Assembly: GCA_910579275.1 (NCBI GenBank)
Contig: CAJTTO010000002.1
Coordinates: 62,001-126,000, forward strand
DNA from: an uncultured Lachnospiraceae bacterium
GTDB lineage: Bacteria; Bacillota; Clostridia; Lachnospirales; Lachnospiraceae
Reading direction: 5' to 3'
Length of the DNA stretch: 64,000 nt
Shown here piece by piece: positions 14,662-23,467 of this stretch. Numbering within the stretch: the stretch's first letter is position 1; each line of letters opens with the position of its first letter. The translations under genes were made by a program, and so were the position numbers. The notes beneath the pieces were generated by a model. That model worked only from the letters and a program-made list of their open reading frames with translations. It was not told the origin of the DNA and did no database searches.

Positions 14662-16902
14662 TCAGTTGTTTCCGGTTCCTAAGCGGGCAGAGTGCCGAAA
14701 GAGTATCCATGTACTGATAAAATAGCAAATAAGCAGTAAAACAAGAATCCCCACGGTGATGCCCAGCTGCGACAGCAGGGCAGGAAATCCGATATAGGCT
14801 GAAATTTCTACCGAAATGGTCTGCATAAAGTACGAGATCACAACCACTGCAACAGCAATGGCGGCAGACACAGGCAGTCCGAACCAGACACCCAATTGTT
14901 TGAACACAAGCTTTTCAATCTTCGATTCCTCAACGCCGAGGCTTCTCAGTACAGAGAAGCGATATCTGTAATGTCCTGCGTCCAAAAGCTGTTGCAGGGA
15001 GAGGACAGTGAGGCAGATGACCATGAGTACAATCGCCCCATAGAGCATCGCAGCCTGTAAGACAAAACAGGTTCCTTTCGTTTCATTTACTTGCAGCGTG
15101 CGCAGACGAATCCCATAGTGCACACCAGTGGCAGTCTCCTCTGGATATACTGCTGTAAATTCCTGTTCAAAGCTGTGGGCATTCTCGTAGGGGATTGTCT
15201 TGGCTGTCATAAGATACCGGTTTTGCATGACAGGGAGTAACGTGTCACAAGCCGCATCTGGAAATACATACAGAACATTGGTGTAACTGTTGTAGAGCGT
15301 CTCGCCCATAGGTTCTTGGTGATATGCCTGCTTGGCACAACGCAGCAAGCCTGCATCTGTCGTGACAGTTTGGTGCGTTTCCAGAAACTGCCGGCGCTCA
15401 TCGTCCGTTGCGGCAGCATGCCACTGGGTTGTAAATTCGTTTTCTTCCAGCGTGATTTCGCTGAGTCCCAGCATACATCGTATCGCGTTATAATCCTGCA
15501 GTGATATTGCCACGGCAGGAAAATCATATTTCATGCGGTTGTGAAAGGCTTTCTTTTCGGGCAGATATAGATGGAAAGTGCAGTCATAAACTGTTTCAAT
15601 GCCTTGATCCATGAGGAGTTTGGTGACAATCGCATAATCATCATGTGGCAAATCGCTTTCTTCATATACGTTATTGTAGTATGAAAAAATCTGTATGTCA
15701 TACATTGAGCGGGAATCTAAATAACCCATTGCCCAATTTACAAGGACTGGCGCGGCAATAAACAGAAAAATGGCAAGTACCAGTGTAATGCTGACGAGGG
15801 TCATTGTCTTGCTGGTGGTATTTAATTTGGAGATGACCTGCCCGAAAAAGAAAAGGTTTTCCTCATGATATTTATGTGTCGGTGACTGTTCTTTCCATGC
15901 GAGCAGGAAGCTGCCTGCAAGAAAAATGATGCCACAGAGGAAAAACAGCAAATCAACCAGAACGAACAATAGATACTGGTTTCTCGTTCCGATTCCCAGC
16001 GGTAAATAATAGCGATGCATCAACGACGGCACACTTGCTGCTATAAAGGTATTTGGGACGCAGAAGAGAATAAGCCCCCGAAGCAGCGTGTGAAAGTGAA
16101 CATTGCTTTTGCTGAATATTTTTCGGAGCAGCCACACAAAAGACCAGACCAAGGCAGCCGCAGGAATCAGGATATTTCCCCAAAACATCGTTTGTACCAA
16201 AAACGGGTAACGGCTGTCGTAATAAAAATATAGTTTTTCGACACCGACAACCAGCATGAGCAGCAGGAACAATTCAAAGAGTATCACGACCACATGAATC
16301 CAATGACTCCTTCTCAAATCCGGCTCATTTTCCCGATCTGCCAAAAGCATGTCAATCACTTTTGTTTTCTGAATGGTACGCATATGAAACAGTCCCGTCA
16401 CAAGAAAGATCAGGACAAAAAAGAACAGGGTGAGCAGTACGGTGTCTGGAAAGAATGTCCATGTCGGCTGGTAGCTTTTTCCATAGGCGGTGAGCAGCAT
16501 TGCAGTAACAAACTGTGAGCTGACCACACCGAGGACAATGCCCAGCCCGACAGCGCATATTCCCATGACAAATGTCTCGGCAAAGAAAAGCCTTCCAATC
16601 GTTTTGGCCTCCATTCCCAGAATTGCCTGAACGGCAAATTCTTTTTGCCGGCACCGAAGCATATAGTTGTTGACAAACCATATCAAAAACAACAGAATCA
16701 GCGTGACAGTGCAGATTGCCAGTTTCATGCTGTCACCGAGCAGTGTGAACTTATAGTCACTTCCGATATCCGGTTTATAATAGCGGCTTGAAACAGACAG
16801 AAACGAATAAAATAGTGTGGCACAAATGGTTAAGGTCACAATATAGACCAGATAATCTCTTGCGGAGCGCTTTGCATTTTTGAAAATAAGTTTAATATAC
16901 AT
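14662..16902 (-). CDS. BceB-type ABC transporter permease (FtsX/MacB fold)
   Basis: The protein has 746 residues. It starts MYIKLIFKNAKRSARDYLVY, typical of BceB/YxdM permeases, and shows about ten hydrophobic spans: one near residues 20-38, FtsX-like groups near 55-180, and others to the C-terminus. A large soluble domain of about 200 residues (roughly 395-610) sits between spans VII and VIII; in BceB this domain binds the peptide antibiotic. RQKEFAVQAILGM and the later VLRSLGVEESKIEKLVF are the FtsX coupling segments. Its start overlaps the ATPase stop by 11 nt. It would confer resistance to, and sense, cell-wall-active peptides such as bacitracin or lantibiotics, together with the adjacent kinase. 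Specificity is unknown. Confidence 0.88.
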   Translation of the reverse strand: MYIKLIFKNAKRSARDYLVYIVTLTICATLFYSFLSVSSRYYKPDIGSDYKFTLLGDSMKLAICTVTLILLFLIWFVNNYMLRCRQKEFAVQAILGMEAKTIGRLFFAETFVMGICAVGLGIVLGVVSSQFVTAMLLTAYGKSYQPTWTFFPDTVLLTLFFFVLIFLVTGLFHMRTIQKTKVIDMLLADRENEPDLRRSHWIHVVVILFELFLLLMLVVGVEKLYFYYDSRYPFLVQTMFWGNILIPAAALVWSFVWLLRKIFSKSNVHFHTLLRGLILFCVPNTFIAASVPSLMHRYYLPLGIGTRNQYLLFVLVDLLFFLCGIIFLAGSFLLAWKEQSPTHKYHEENLFFFGQVISKLNTTSKTMTLVSITLVLAIFLFIAAPVLVNWAMGYLDSRSMYDIQIFSYYNNVYEESDLPHDDYAIVTKLLMDQGIETVYDCTFHLYLPEKKAFHNRMKYDFPAVAISLQDYNAIRCMLGLSEITLEENEFTTQWHAAATDDERRQFLETHQTVTTDAGLLRCAKQAYHQEPMGETLYNSYTNVLYVFPDAACDTLLPVMQNRYLMTAKTIPYENAHSFEQEFTAVYPEETATGVHYGIRLRTLQVNETKGTCFVLQAAMLYGAIVLMVICLTVLSLQQLLDAGHYRYRFSVLRSLGVEESKIEKLVFKQLGVWFGLPVSAAIAVAVVVISYFMQTISVEISAYIGFPALLSQLGITVGILVLLLICYFISTWILFRHSARLGTGNN

Positions 16903-17659
16903 GGCTTTGCCCTCCTCCCATGACGGTAAGGACGTTCAGTATTTTGTGAAAAAAATCGGTTCGGCTGTCCGTTCCCTTATGCAGCTCCGTAAAAATTTTT
17001 CCGTCCTGCAAAAATAAGATGTGGTCTGCATAGCTGGCAGTAAAAGCGTCATGTGTCACCATCAGAATTGTTGTGTGGAGCTGTTCATGGATACTTTGCA
17101 TGGTGGACAACAGCATTTGCGAGGAATGGCTGTCCAAAGCGCCTGTCGGTTCATCTGCCAAAAGCAGCTTCGGGTTGTTGACAATCGCTCTTGCGCAGGC
17201 GCAGCGCTGTTTTTGCCCGCCCGAGACCTGATAAGGATATTTGTGCAGAATGTCGGTGATATTTAGTTTTTTGGCGATGTCAGAAACGCGGGAGTCCACC
17301 GCCTTAGCAGGAACTTTGTTGATCGTCAGCGCCAAGGCGATATTTTCGGAAATTGTCAGGGTATCTAACAGATTAAAATCCTGAAAGACAAAGCCTAAAT
17401 TTTCCCTGCGAAATCGGGCAAGGGATTTTGGTTTTAACGCAGTCACATCCGTTCCCTCCAAATAGATGTGACCTGCGCTCACGGTATCAATTGTGGAAAT
17501 GCAGTTGAGCAGTGTCGTTTTTCCCGAACCGGAAGTGCCCATAATCCCCAGAAATTCGCCTTGTTCTACGCCAAAGCTAATGTCCCGGATGGCTTGGGTT
17601 ATGCTTCCTTCGCTGCCGTAATATTTCTGAATATGCTCCAGTTTCAAAATCGTCGTCAT
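16892..17659 (-). CDS. BceA-type ABC transporter ATPase
   Basis: The protein has 255 residues. I use the ATG at 17659, 9 nt after GGAGG; an earlier ATG at 17680 lies before that site. Walker A is GTSGSGKTTLL, the Q-loop lies in LGFVFQDFNLLDTL, the signature is VSGGQKQR, Walker B is LLLADEPTGALD and the H-loop is MVTHD. This is the MacB/LolD/BceA subgroup. It pairs with the FtsX-type permease that overlaps its 3' end. The palindrome at 17749-17770, 90 bp upstream, is a likely binding site for the response regulator encoded upstream. Confidence 0.92.
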   Translation of the reverse strand: MTTILKLEHIQKYYGSEGSITQAIRDISFGVEQGEFLGIMGTSGSGKTTLLNCISTIDTVSAGHIYLEGTDVTALKPKSLARFRRENLGFVFQDFNLLDTLTISENIALALTINKVPAKAVDSRVSDIAKKLNITDILHKYPYQVSGGQKQRCACARAIVNNPKLLLADEPTGALDSHSSQMLLSTMQSIHEQLHTTILMVTHDAFTASYADHILFLQDGKIFTELHKGTDSRTDFFHKILNVLTVMGGGQSHVY

Positions 17660-17748
17660 GATTATTCCTCCGTCAATCAATCAGTTTTGTATTGTCAAAT
17701 TGATTGTAAATCGTGCAGCGAACTTTTTGTATCAGATTTTCTTACAGA

Positions 17749-17770
17749 GTTCTTACAAAATTGTAAGAAC
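17749..17770. promoter_or_regulatory. Palindromic operator upstream of the Bce-type ABC genes
   Basis: GTTCTTACAA and TTGTAAGAAC (17749-17758, 17761-17770) are perfect inverted copies with AA between. A further half site, TTCTTACAG, lies at 17739-17747. No T-run follows, so it is not a terminator. BceR-type regulators bind such inverted repeats just before their transporter operons. The binding protein is inferred. Confidence 0.6.
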
Positions 17771-17795
17771 TTTTATGTATACGGATAAAGCTTTT

Positions 17796-18812
17796 TTACT
17801 CGACTAGAAAATCGGACACAAAATGATTGATTTGAAAAGAGAGAACCATCCTTGTCCCGATTCCTTCTGAATGGGCAGTCAGCCCGATGTCCAATTTGTC
17901 ACAGAGACGCTTGCAAAGGTACAGTCCAATGCCTGTGGCGTTTGGGACGGTTCGACCATTCTGTCCGGTGAAACCCTTTTCGAAAATGAGGGATATATCG
18001 CTTTGAGCAATGCCGATACCGTTATCTGCTACGGACAAAAGTACATGGTTTTCTTTTCTTGTGGAATAGAAGTGTAAAACTGGCTGGTTTGTGCGGTATT
18101 TGACGGCATTGCTAATGAGCTGGTTCAGGATAAAGCGCACCCATTTTTCATCGGTATAGACACGGTTTTCCATTTTATCAACCGTCACCGTGACATGATT
18201 TTGACGGAGGAGATATTTGCTATCTGCAATTGCGCTGTGCACGACATCATTTAGATTGATTTCACGGACGCAATAGTCTTTTTCGGGATGCTCGCTGCGG
18301 GCATAGTAGAGCGCCTGCTCGGTAAAACGATTGATATTCTCAAGCTCTGCCAGCATTTCTCTTGTATATGGGGAGCGGTTGTTTTCACAGAGCAGCTTCA
18401 GGGCTGTGATCGGGGTTTTGACTTCGTGAATCCACTGTTCGATATATTCTTTGTATTCGCTTCGCTCACGCTGCACACTGCCTATTTTTTCCAACATGGA
18501 TTTTTCAGCCATTTTCAGAAGCTGGTAGAAAACCTGATCATCGGCACGCTCGGGGATTTTTATGACTTCTGGGATGATATAGCGCTCCTCTAGCTGTTCT
18601 GCCATTGACAGCAAATTTTCCAAATATTTTTTCCGCCTGCGATAGAGGACGGTTAGGTAGAGAAGGACGACAGCTCCCCAGACACAGGAGAGAAAAAGAA
18701 TACTTTGGATAGAATTGCCGCAGGCAAGCAGAAATAAGGAAAGCGTAATTATGCCCAGAAGATTGACGAGTAAAACGGGAAGCTGATTTTTTAGATATTG
18801 TCTGCCATTCAT
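17796..18812 (-). CDS. BceS-type intramembrane-sensing histidine kinase
   Basis: The protein has 338 residues. Two membrane spans lie close together (about residues 12-31 and 36-57) with almost no external loop, the mark of intramembrane-sensing kinases that need a Bce-type permease to detect peptides. The H-box is QWIHEVKTPITALKL with His129; the N-box is NQLISNAVKYR; ADNGIGI and GIGLYLCKRLC are the ATP-binding G-boxes. The start at 18812 gives an ATGA overlap with the regulator's stop codon, so translation is coupled. The transporter genes follow after 137 bp. Role assignment is strong by family and context. Confidence 0.9.
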   Translation of the reverse strand: MNGRQYLKNQLPVLLVNLLGIITLSLFLLACGNSIQSILFLSCVWGAVVLLYLTVLYRRRKKYLENLLSMAEQLEERYIIPEVIKIPERADDQVFYQLLKMAEKSMLEKIGSVQRERSEYKEYIEQWIHEVKTPITALKLLCENNRSPYTREMLAELENINRFTEQALYYARSEHPEKDYCVREINLNDVVHSAIADSKYLLRQNHVTVTVDKMENRVYTDEKWVRFILNQLISNAVKYRTNQPVLHFYSTRKENHVLLSVADNGIGIAQSDISLIFEKGFTGQNGRTVPNATGIGLYLCKRLCDKLDIGLTAHSEGIGTRMVLSFQINHFVSDFLVE

Positions 18813-19477
18813 ATGATGTACCCCTGCCTGTGTTTGGTTTTGATAAAGTTGGTCAGACCAATACCTGTCAGTTTTTCCCGAATGCGGGCAATGTTTACAC
18901 TCAAGGCATTGTCGTCCACGTAGAGCCGATTGTCCCACAGGAAATCGACAATGTCATTGCGGGAACAGATTTTTCCGGCGTTTCGGAACAGATAATAGAG
19001 TATTTTTACTTCGTTTTTGGTCAAGTCGGTTTTGTGGTCATTGTGTGCGATCTGGCTGCTTTCTAAATGCAGCGCGGCACCGTTCCATGTGAGGACTTCT
19101 GTCTGCGGCAAGGCATACGCACGCTTTAACAGCGAGGCAATTTTAGCCAGTAGGATTGCGGTGTTGTAGGGCTTTGTGATAAAAGCATCTCCGCCTAGCA
19201 TAATGCTGTTTAACTCGTCCATATCGGTGTTGCTGCTTGTCACAAAGATGATGGGAATATCAGAAAAAGTACGGATTTGTGAGCAGATTTCAAATCCGCT
19301 GTTTACAGGCAGCTTAATATCCAGCAGAACCAGATGCGGGGTGGATTCTTTGAGCAGATGAATGATATCTGAAAAGTTGGTGACAATGTGAACCTCGTAT
19401 CCGTTTGCGGTTAAGAGGGTTTTTAGCTGCGTCTGTATGGTAAAATCATCTTCAATGATTAGTATTTTATGTTTCAT
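18809..19477 (-). CDS. OmpR-family response regulator (BceR-type)
   Basis: The protein has 222 residues. The receiver begins MKHKILIIEDD with the acidic pair Asp10/Asp11; the phospho-acceptor is Asp53 in VLLDIKLPV; the conserved Thr and Lys appear in FVTSSN and FITKPYN. The C-terminal winged helix includes LTKNEVKILYYLFRN and DDNALSVNIARIREKL. The ATG at 19477 is preferred over an in-frame GTG at 19489. It is the first gene of the kinase pair and probably binds the palindrome at 17749-17770. Confidence 0.92.
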   Translation of the reverse strand: MKHKILIIEDDFTIQTQLKTLLTANGYEVHIVTNFSDIIHLLKESTPHLVLLDIKLPVNSGFEICSQIRTFSDIPIIFVTSSNTDMDELNSIMLGGDAFITKPYNTAILLAKIASLLKRAYALPQTEVLTWNGAALHLESSQIAHNDHKTDLTKNEVKILYYLFRNAGKICSRNDIVDFLWDNRLYVDDNALSVNIARIREKLTGIGLTNFIKTKHRQGYII

Positions 19478-19588
19478 AAAAATCACCACTTCGCCTTCTG
19501 TATTTTGCGTTTTATTATGCGAAACTTCATACTTCTTGGGCAGCGTCTTTTACTGGTTTAGAAGTATTTTTTGCATCTGAGAGTAGAC

Positions 19589-20569
19589 TTATATGGACTG
19601 CTTGGCAAATGTGTTGAGGTATTCCTGCGCCTGTTGTAAGGATATATTTAATTTTTGCTGTAAGCGTTCCAGAATATCTTCTGTTGAAAGACCAAAATCA
19701 AAACCAGTTTCAATAATTCCTTTTGCTTCACCTCTGGTTTCACCTTTTGCTTCCCCCTCTTTTACGAGATCTTCAAATATACTGTACATGGTACCATCTC
19801 CTTTATTTAAAGCGTTGTAATCAATGTGTATATTCGCTGCGCCCGCGAAGGTCATGATAACTGATTTGTCCGTGTTATGCTCCTCGCAGTACTGTATGGC
19901 TTTTTGCCTTGCCATATTTTTGGAAAGATGCTCATTTAGGGCAATCTCAAACAGATTAAATAAATCAATATTTTCGAGATTATGGAGCATCAGGTTATTT
20001 CGCCTCGCCTCGACAAGCAGTATTTTATAGTCATTGACAAATGGTTCCAGTTCTTTTGGAATATCGAGCATTTCATGGAGTGAGGTCGGTCCGTCCCACG
20101 GTTTTTCGCCATAATAAACAGTGAGTGTGATGACGGGATAAAATCTATCACTTTTTTTCATTTTGGAGAGATATTCATCTTCACTCAATCCCTCCGAGGT
20201 TTTGTACTTTTTTGCATTGCTGTCGTATTGTTTTTTGTAAGTGCCATAATCATAACCCATATTCCGCATTGGCATCGCATAGTGAATATGGTCTTGATCT
20301 TCCCTTCCGAGAAGGACAAGTTCAATTCCGTAAATGGTTGATTTCTTTCGCGCTTTTATGCTGTCTCTTGATGCCACAATGCTTTCGGCATAATTTTTGT
20401 GTTCCAAAACAGAGGAACTTTCAGTATTTAAGTCTGTAAGTTCCGTGGCCTTAATGACTTGCTTTCCGTCAAACAAAACTGCGTTGAACAGGTCGGCAAA
20501 ATGTTCGTTGTCATTCCAGTAATTTTTGAGGATGGTGTCAGGCTTTAAGTATTGTGTTTTCTTTGTCAT
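19589..20569 (-). CDS. Rpn family recombination-promoting nuclease / putative transposase (PD-(D/E)XK)
   Basis: The protein has 326 residues. The start at 20569 follows AAAGGACTG; the longer reading from 20698 has no support. The N-terminal KPDTILKNYWNDNEHFADLF with NAVLFDGKQVI is the conserved Rpn opening. SIYGIE-type strand (STIYGIELVLLGREDQ) carries the nuclease core Glu region, and VITLTVYYGEKPWDGPTSLH is the family's most typical block. The C-terminal part has the repeat EGEAKGETRGEAKG followed by GLSTEDILERLQQKLNISLQ. Rpn proteins cut DNA and promote RecA-independent recombination in E. coli. A broken relative lies at 13379-13764. It appears to be a lone gene. Confidence 0.85.
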   Translation of the reverse strand: MTKKTQYLKPDTILKNYWNDNEHFADLFNAVLFDGKQVIKATELTDLNTESSSVLEHKNYAESIVASRDSIKARKKSTIYGIELVLLGREDQDHIHYAMPMRNMGYDYGTYKKQYDSNAKKYKTSEGLSEDEYLSKMKKSDRFYPVITLTVYYGEKPWDGPTSLHEMLDIPKELEPFVNDYKILLVEARRNNLMLHNLENIDLFNLFEIALNEHLSKNMARQKAIQYCEEHNTDKSVIMTFAGAANIHIDYNALNKGDGTMYSIFEDLVKEGEAKGETRGEAKGIIETGFDFGLSTEDILERLQQKLNISLQQAQEYLNTFAKQSI

Positions 20570-20636
20570 GAAGCAGTCCTTTCTTGTGTATGCACACGGG
20601 CGCATTCTAGCAAGCTGACAGATGTCCGGCGCCCGC

Positions 20637-20667
20637 GTAGGCGGAAAGAAATCTTCCCTACTTGATT
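20637..20667. repeat. GTAG hairpin repeat, copy B
   Basis: GTAGGCGGAAAG to CTTCCCTACTTGATT forms an imperfect hairpin. It shares stem bases and the trailing TTGATT with copies at 13311-13339 and 47855-47887. It lies 70 bp upstream of the Rpn gene start. Confidence 0.4.
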
Positions 20668-20722
20668 TCAGTATACTACCTGACGGCAGAAGGCGCAACT
20701 ATGAAAAATGAATGAAGAAAGT

Positions 20723-20864
20723 TGTAACAGTTCAGCCCAGGACTTCGCACTACGCTGCGAAGTCCGTGAGAAAGCATAGTGGTTGAGATGCGTCAAGCCA
20801 ACCGCGAAGCGGTTTTTGCATGGCTTGACGCTTGTAACAGGAAGCCGAAGGCTGAACTGTTACA
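20723..20864. repeat. Palindromic element with three nested stems
   Basis: TGTAACAGTTCAGCC (20723-20737) and GGCTGAACTGTTACA (20850-20864) are perfect 15-bp inverted ends. Inside are GGACTTCGCA with TGCGAAGTCC (20740-20765) and GCGTCAAGCCA with TGGCTTGACGC, the latter enclosing AACCGC/GCGGTT. The RNA or single strand would fold into a two-armed cruciform. A 27-nt part (20831-20857) recurs with 24 matches at 47916-47942. No protein is coded. It may be a non-autonomous mobile repeat. Confidence 0.6.
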
Positions 20865-20960
20865 GAAAGTTTTGTAAATTCAGAAAAAAATACTTGCAAT
20901 GATTTTTCCGTTGTGCTATCCTAAGAGCAACAAAAAATCTTGGAATAAAAATGAGTATGA

Positions 20961-20966
20961 TATAAT
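20961..20966 (+). promoter_or_regulatory. -10 box for the aspS-gatCAB leader
   Basis: TATAAT at 20961-20966, with a weak TTGGAA at 20940-20945 (15-nt spacer). An alternative upstream pair is TTGCAA (20894-20899) and TATCCT (20917-20922), 17 nt apart. Either would start transcription just before the T-box. Confidence 0.45.
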
Positions 20967-20984
20967 TTACAAGAAAATGCCATG

Positions 20985-21255
20985 AAGGAGACTCTTGCCA
21001 ATGAAAACGACAGGAAGACGGCGTCACCGACTGAGAGCGCTGTCCGCGGAAGCTGGCGAAGGGAACACTCTGGAGCAGATTGCCTGAAAAGGTAGGGGCG
21101 TTACAATGCCTTAGTAGGGTAATACGTGAGCGCACGTTAAGCGCAAGAGAGGATAAAGCATTCTTACGATTCAGTGTTTTGTCAATGCGGGTGGTACCGC
21201 GGGTATAGTTCAGTTATCCGTCCCGGAATACATTTTGTATTCTGGGATTTTTTGA
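20985..21255 (+). promoter_or_regulatory. T-box riboswitch leader of aspS-gatCAB (apparent Asn specifier)
   Basis: The leader carries the universal T-box core GGGTGGTACCGCGG (21189-21202) followed by a terminator, TCCCGGAATACA with TGTATTCTGGGA and a T-run (21221-21253). Stem I features precede it, with CTGAGAGCGCTG and the descending strand CACTCTGGAGCAG. The codon just before ACTCTGGAG reads AAC, which would select uncharged tRNA-Asn; this is my alignment by eye. Reading tRNA-Asn makes sense because the operon makes Asp-tRNA(Asn) and amidates it. T-box class is certain, the specifier is moderately sure. Confidence 0.9.
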
Positions 21256-21355
21256 TGCGCAGGACGCAAAGGGAATAAGATTGTTTTTCGAAGTTTTTAC
21301 ACCGGACTTGCGGGAGAACTTCGGAAAGCGATACATTTGTTGAGGAGGATATGAA

Positions 21356-23092
21356 ATGTACAGAGACATTACAATGAAGGAAATCAGTGAACAGCATATT
21401 GGTCAGACATTGCAGGTTGCAGGATGGGTGGAAAACATCCGCGACCACGGCGGCGTATCGTTTATCGATCTGCGCGATATGTACGGCACATTGCAGGTGG
21501 TCATGAGAGACACGACACTCTTGGAGGGCATCACCAAAGAGATGTGCATATCCATCGAGGGGCTGGTGGAAAAGCGTGACGAGGATACGTACAATCCAAA
21601 GCTTCCGACAGGGACGATAGAGCTGGAAGCAAAAAAAGTGACAGTGCTGGGAAAGGTATACCAGCAGCTTCCGTTTGAGATTATGACATCAAAGGAGACG
21701 CGTGAGGAGGTGCGGTTAAAATACCGTTATTTAGATCTGCGGAACAAAAAGGTAAAGGATAACATGATTTTCCGCTCACAGGTCATCAGCTTTCTGAGGC
21801 AGAAGATGACGGAGATGGGTTTTTTGGAGATGCAGACACCGATTTTGTGCGCGTCATCGCCGGAGGGTGCAAGGGATTATATCGTACCTTCCAGAAAATA
21901 CAAGGGCAAATTTTATGCGCTGCCACAGGCGCCGCAGCAGTATAAGCAGCTTTTGATGGCATCTGGTTTTGACCGGTATTTTCAGATTGCACCGTGCTTC
22001 CGCGATGAGGATGCGCGCGCGGATCGCTCGCCGGGTGAGTTTTACCAGCTTGATTTTGAGATGAGTTTTGCAACGCAGGAGGATGTATTTCGAGTCGGCG
22101 AGGAGGTTCTTTCTGCGACATTTGAAAAGTTTGCGCCGGATGGGTATGCGGTGACAAAGGCACCTTATCCGATTATCAGCTACAGACAGGCAATGCTGGA
22201 ATTCGGAACAGACAAGCCGGATTTAAGAAACCCGCTGCGCATTCTTGATGTGACAGACTTTTTCCAGAAGTGTTCGTTCAAGCCCTTTATCGGCAGGACG
22301 GTGCGGGCAATCAAGGTATGTGCCGAGATGTCAAAGGGCTTCCACGAAAAGCTGCTGGACTTTGCGACGGGTATGGGAATGGGCGGTCTTGGATATCTTG
22401 AAGTTGCGGCGGACAAGACTTACAAGGGGCCGATTGACAAGTTTATTCCCGACGGGCTCAAAGCGGAGCTTGCAGCGCTTGCGGGGCTGGAACCAGGCGA
22501 TACCATTTTCTTTATCGCGGACAAGGAGGAGCGTGCAAATTACTATGCGGGACAGCTTCGCATAGAGCTTGGCGAGAAGCTTGATCTGTGTGAAAAGAAT
22601 GCATACCGTTTTTGCTATATCAACGATTTTCCAATGTTTGAACGCGACCCCGAGACAAGGCAGATTGGTTTTACACACAATCCCTTTTCCATGCCGCAGG
22701 GCGGACTGGAGGCGCTTGGCAGCGAGAACCCGCTGGATATTCTGGCGTACCAGTATGATATCGTTTGCAACGGCGTGGAGCTGTCAAGCGGAGCGGTCAG
22801 AAATCATGACATGGAGATTATGGTGAAGGCGTTTGAGATTGCCGGATATGACAAGGAGACACTGCAATCAAAGTTCGGTGCACTCTATCAGGCATTCCAG
22901 TTCGGTGCGCCGCCACATGCAGGCATGGCTCCGGGAATTGACAGAATGCTCATGCTGCTCAAAAATGAGGAGAATATCAGGGAAGTGATTGCTTTTCCGA
23001 TGAGCGGTTCGGCACAGGATTTGATGTGCGGCGCGCCGAATGAGGTCACGGAGCAGCAGCTGCGCGAAGTGCATATCAAGGTGCGGGATTAG
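21356..23092 (+). CDS. aspS: Aspartyl-tRNA synthetase, bacterial type
   Basis: The protein has 578 residues with an N-terminal OB fold (VAGWVENIRDHGGVSFIDLRD), the class II motif 2 region FRDEDARADRSPGEFYQLD, the bacterial GAD insertion (roughly residues 280-410) and motif 3 GAPPHAGMAPGIDRM. It attaches Asp to tRNA-Asp and, because gatCAB follows in the same operon, probably also to tRNA-Asn (a non-discriminating enzyme). GAGGAGG lies before the ATG. Regulation is by the T-box leader upstream. The identity is certain; non-discrimination is inferred. Confidence 0.97.
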   Translation: MYRDITMKEISEQHIGQTLQVAGWVENIRDHGGVSFIDLRDMYGTLQVVMRDTTLLEGITKEMCISIEGLVEKRDEDTYNPKLPTGTIELEAKKVTVLGKVYQQLPFEIMTSKETREEVRLKYRYLDLRNKKVKDNMIFRSQVISFLRQKMTEMGFLEMQTPILCASSPEGARDYIVPSRKYKGKFYALPQAPQQYKQLLMASGFDRYFQIAPCFRDEDARADRSPGEFYQLDFEMSFATQEDVFRVGEEVLSATFEKFAPDGYAVTKAPYPIISYRQAMLEFGTDKPDLRNPLRILDVTDFFQKCSFKPFIGRTVRAIKVCAEMSKGFHEKLLDFATGMGMGGLGYLEVAADKTYKGPIDKFIPDGLKAELAALAGLEPGDTIFFIADKEERANYYAGQLRIELGEKLDLCEKNAYRFCYINDFPMFERDPETRQIGFTHNPFSMPQGGLEALGSENPLDILAYQYDIVCNGVELSSGAVRNHDMEIMVKAFEIAGYDKETLQSKFGALYQAFQFGAPPHAGMAPGIDRMLMLLKNEENIREVIAFPMSGSAQDLMCGAPNEVTEQQLREVHIKVRD

Positions 23093-23158
23093 CGTGAAAC
23101 TTAGTACTTCTCCGCACAGATTTGAGATTCACACGGAGAAAGGAGCATAGTTATTAAT

Positions 23159-23452
23159 ATGGCAAATGTGATTACGGACGAGACAATCGAATATGTCGGG
23201 ATTCTGGCGAAGCTTGCGCTCTCGGAGGAGGAGAAGGAGCAGGCGAAGGCGGATATGGGCAGAATGCTCGACTATATTGACAAATTAGCGGAACTGGACA
23301 CGACAGGCATTGAACCGATGTCCCATGTATTACCGGTGCAGAACGTGTTCCGCGAGGATGTGGTGACAAACGGTGACGAGAGTGAGAAAACGTTAAAGAA
23401 TGCGCCCGGCGAAAAGGACAATATGTTCATGGTGCCGAAAACATTTGAATAA
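23159..23452 (+). CDS. gatC: Asp-tRNA(Asn)/Glu-tRNA(Gln) amidotransferase subunit C
   Basis: The protein has 97 residues. ITDETIEYVGILAKLALSEE is the usual GatC opening, and DTTGIEPMSHVLPVQNVFRE is the belt segment that wraps around GatA and GatB. GatC stabilises the GatA-GatB complex. It lies 66 bp after aspS and 15 bp before gatA, with AAAGGAG upstream. Confidence 0.95.
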   Translation: MANVITDETIEYVGILAKLALSEEEKEQAKADMGRMLDYIDKLAELDTTGIEPMSHVLPVQNVFREDVVTNGDESEKTLKNAPGEKDNMFMVPKTFE

Positions 23453-23467
23453 AAATGGAGATTATGT

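Noticed and set aside
19529..19570. ATACTTCT/AGAAGTAT hairpin with a T-run on the plus strand.
   Set aside because: No plus-strand gene lies before it; both neighbours are on the minus strand, so a terminator call has no transcript to stop.
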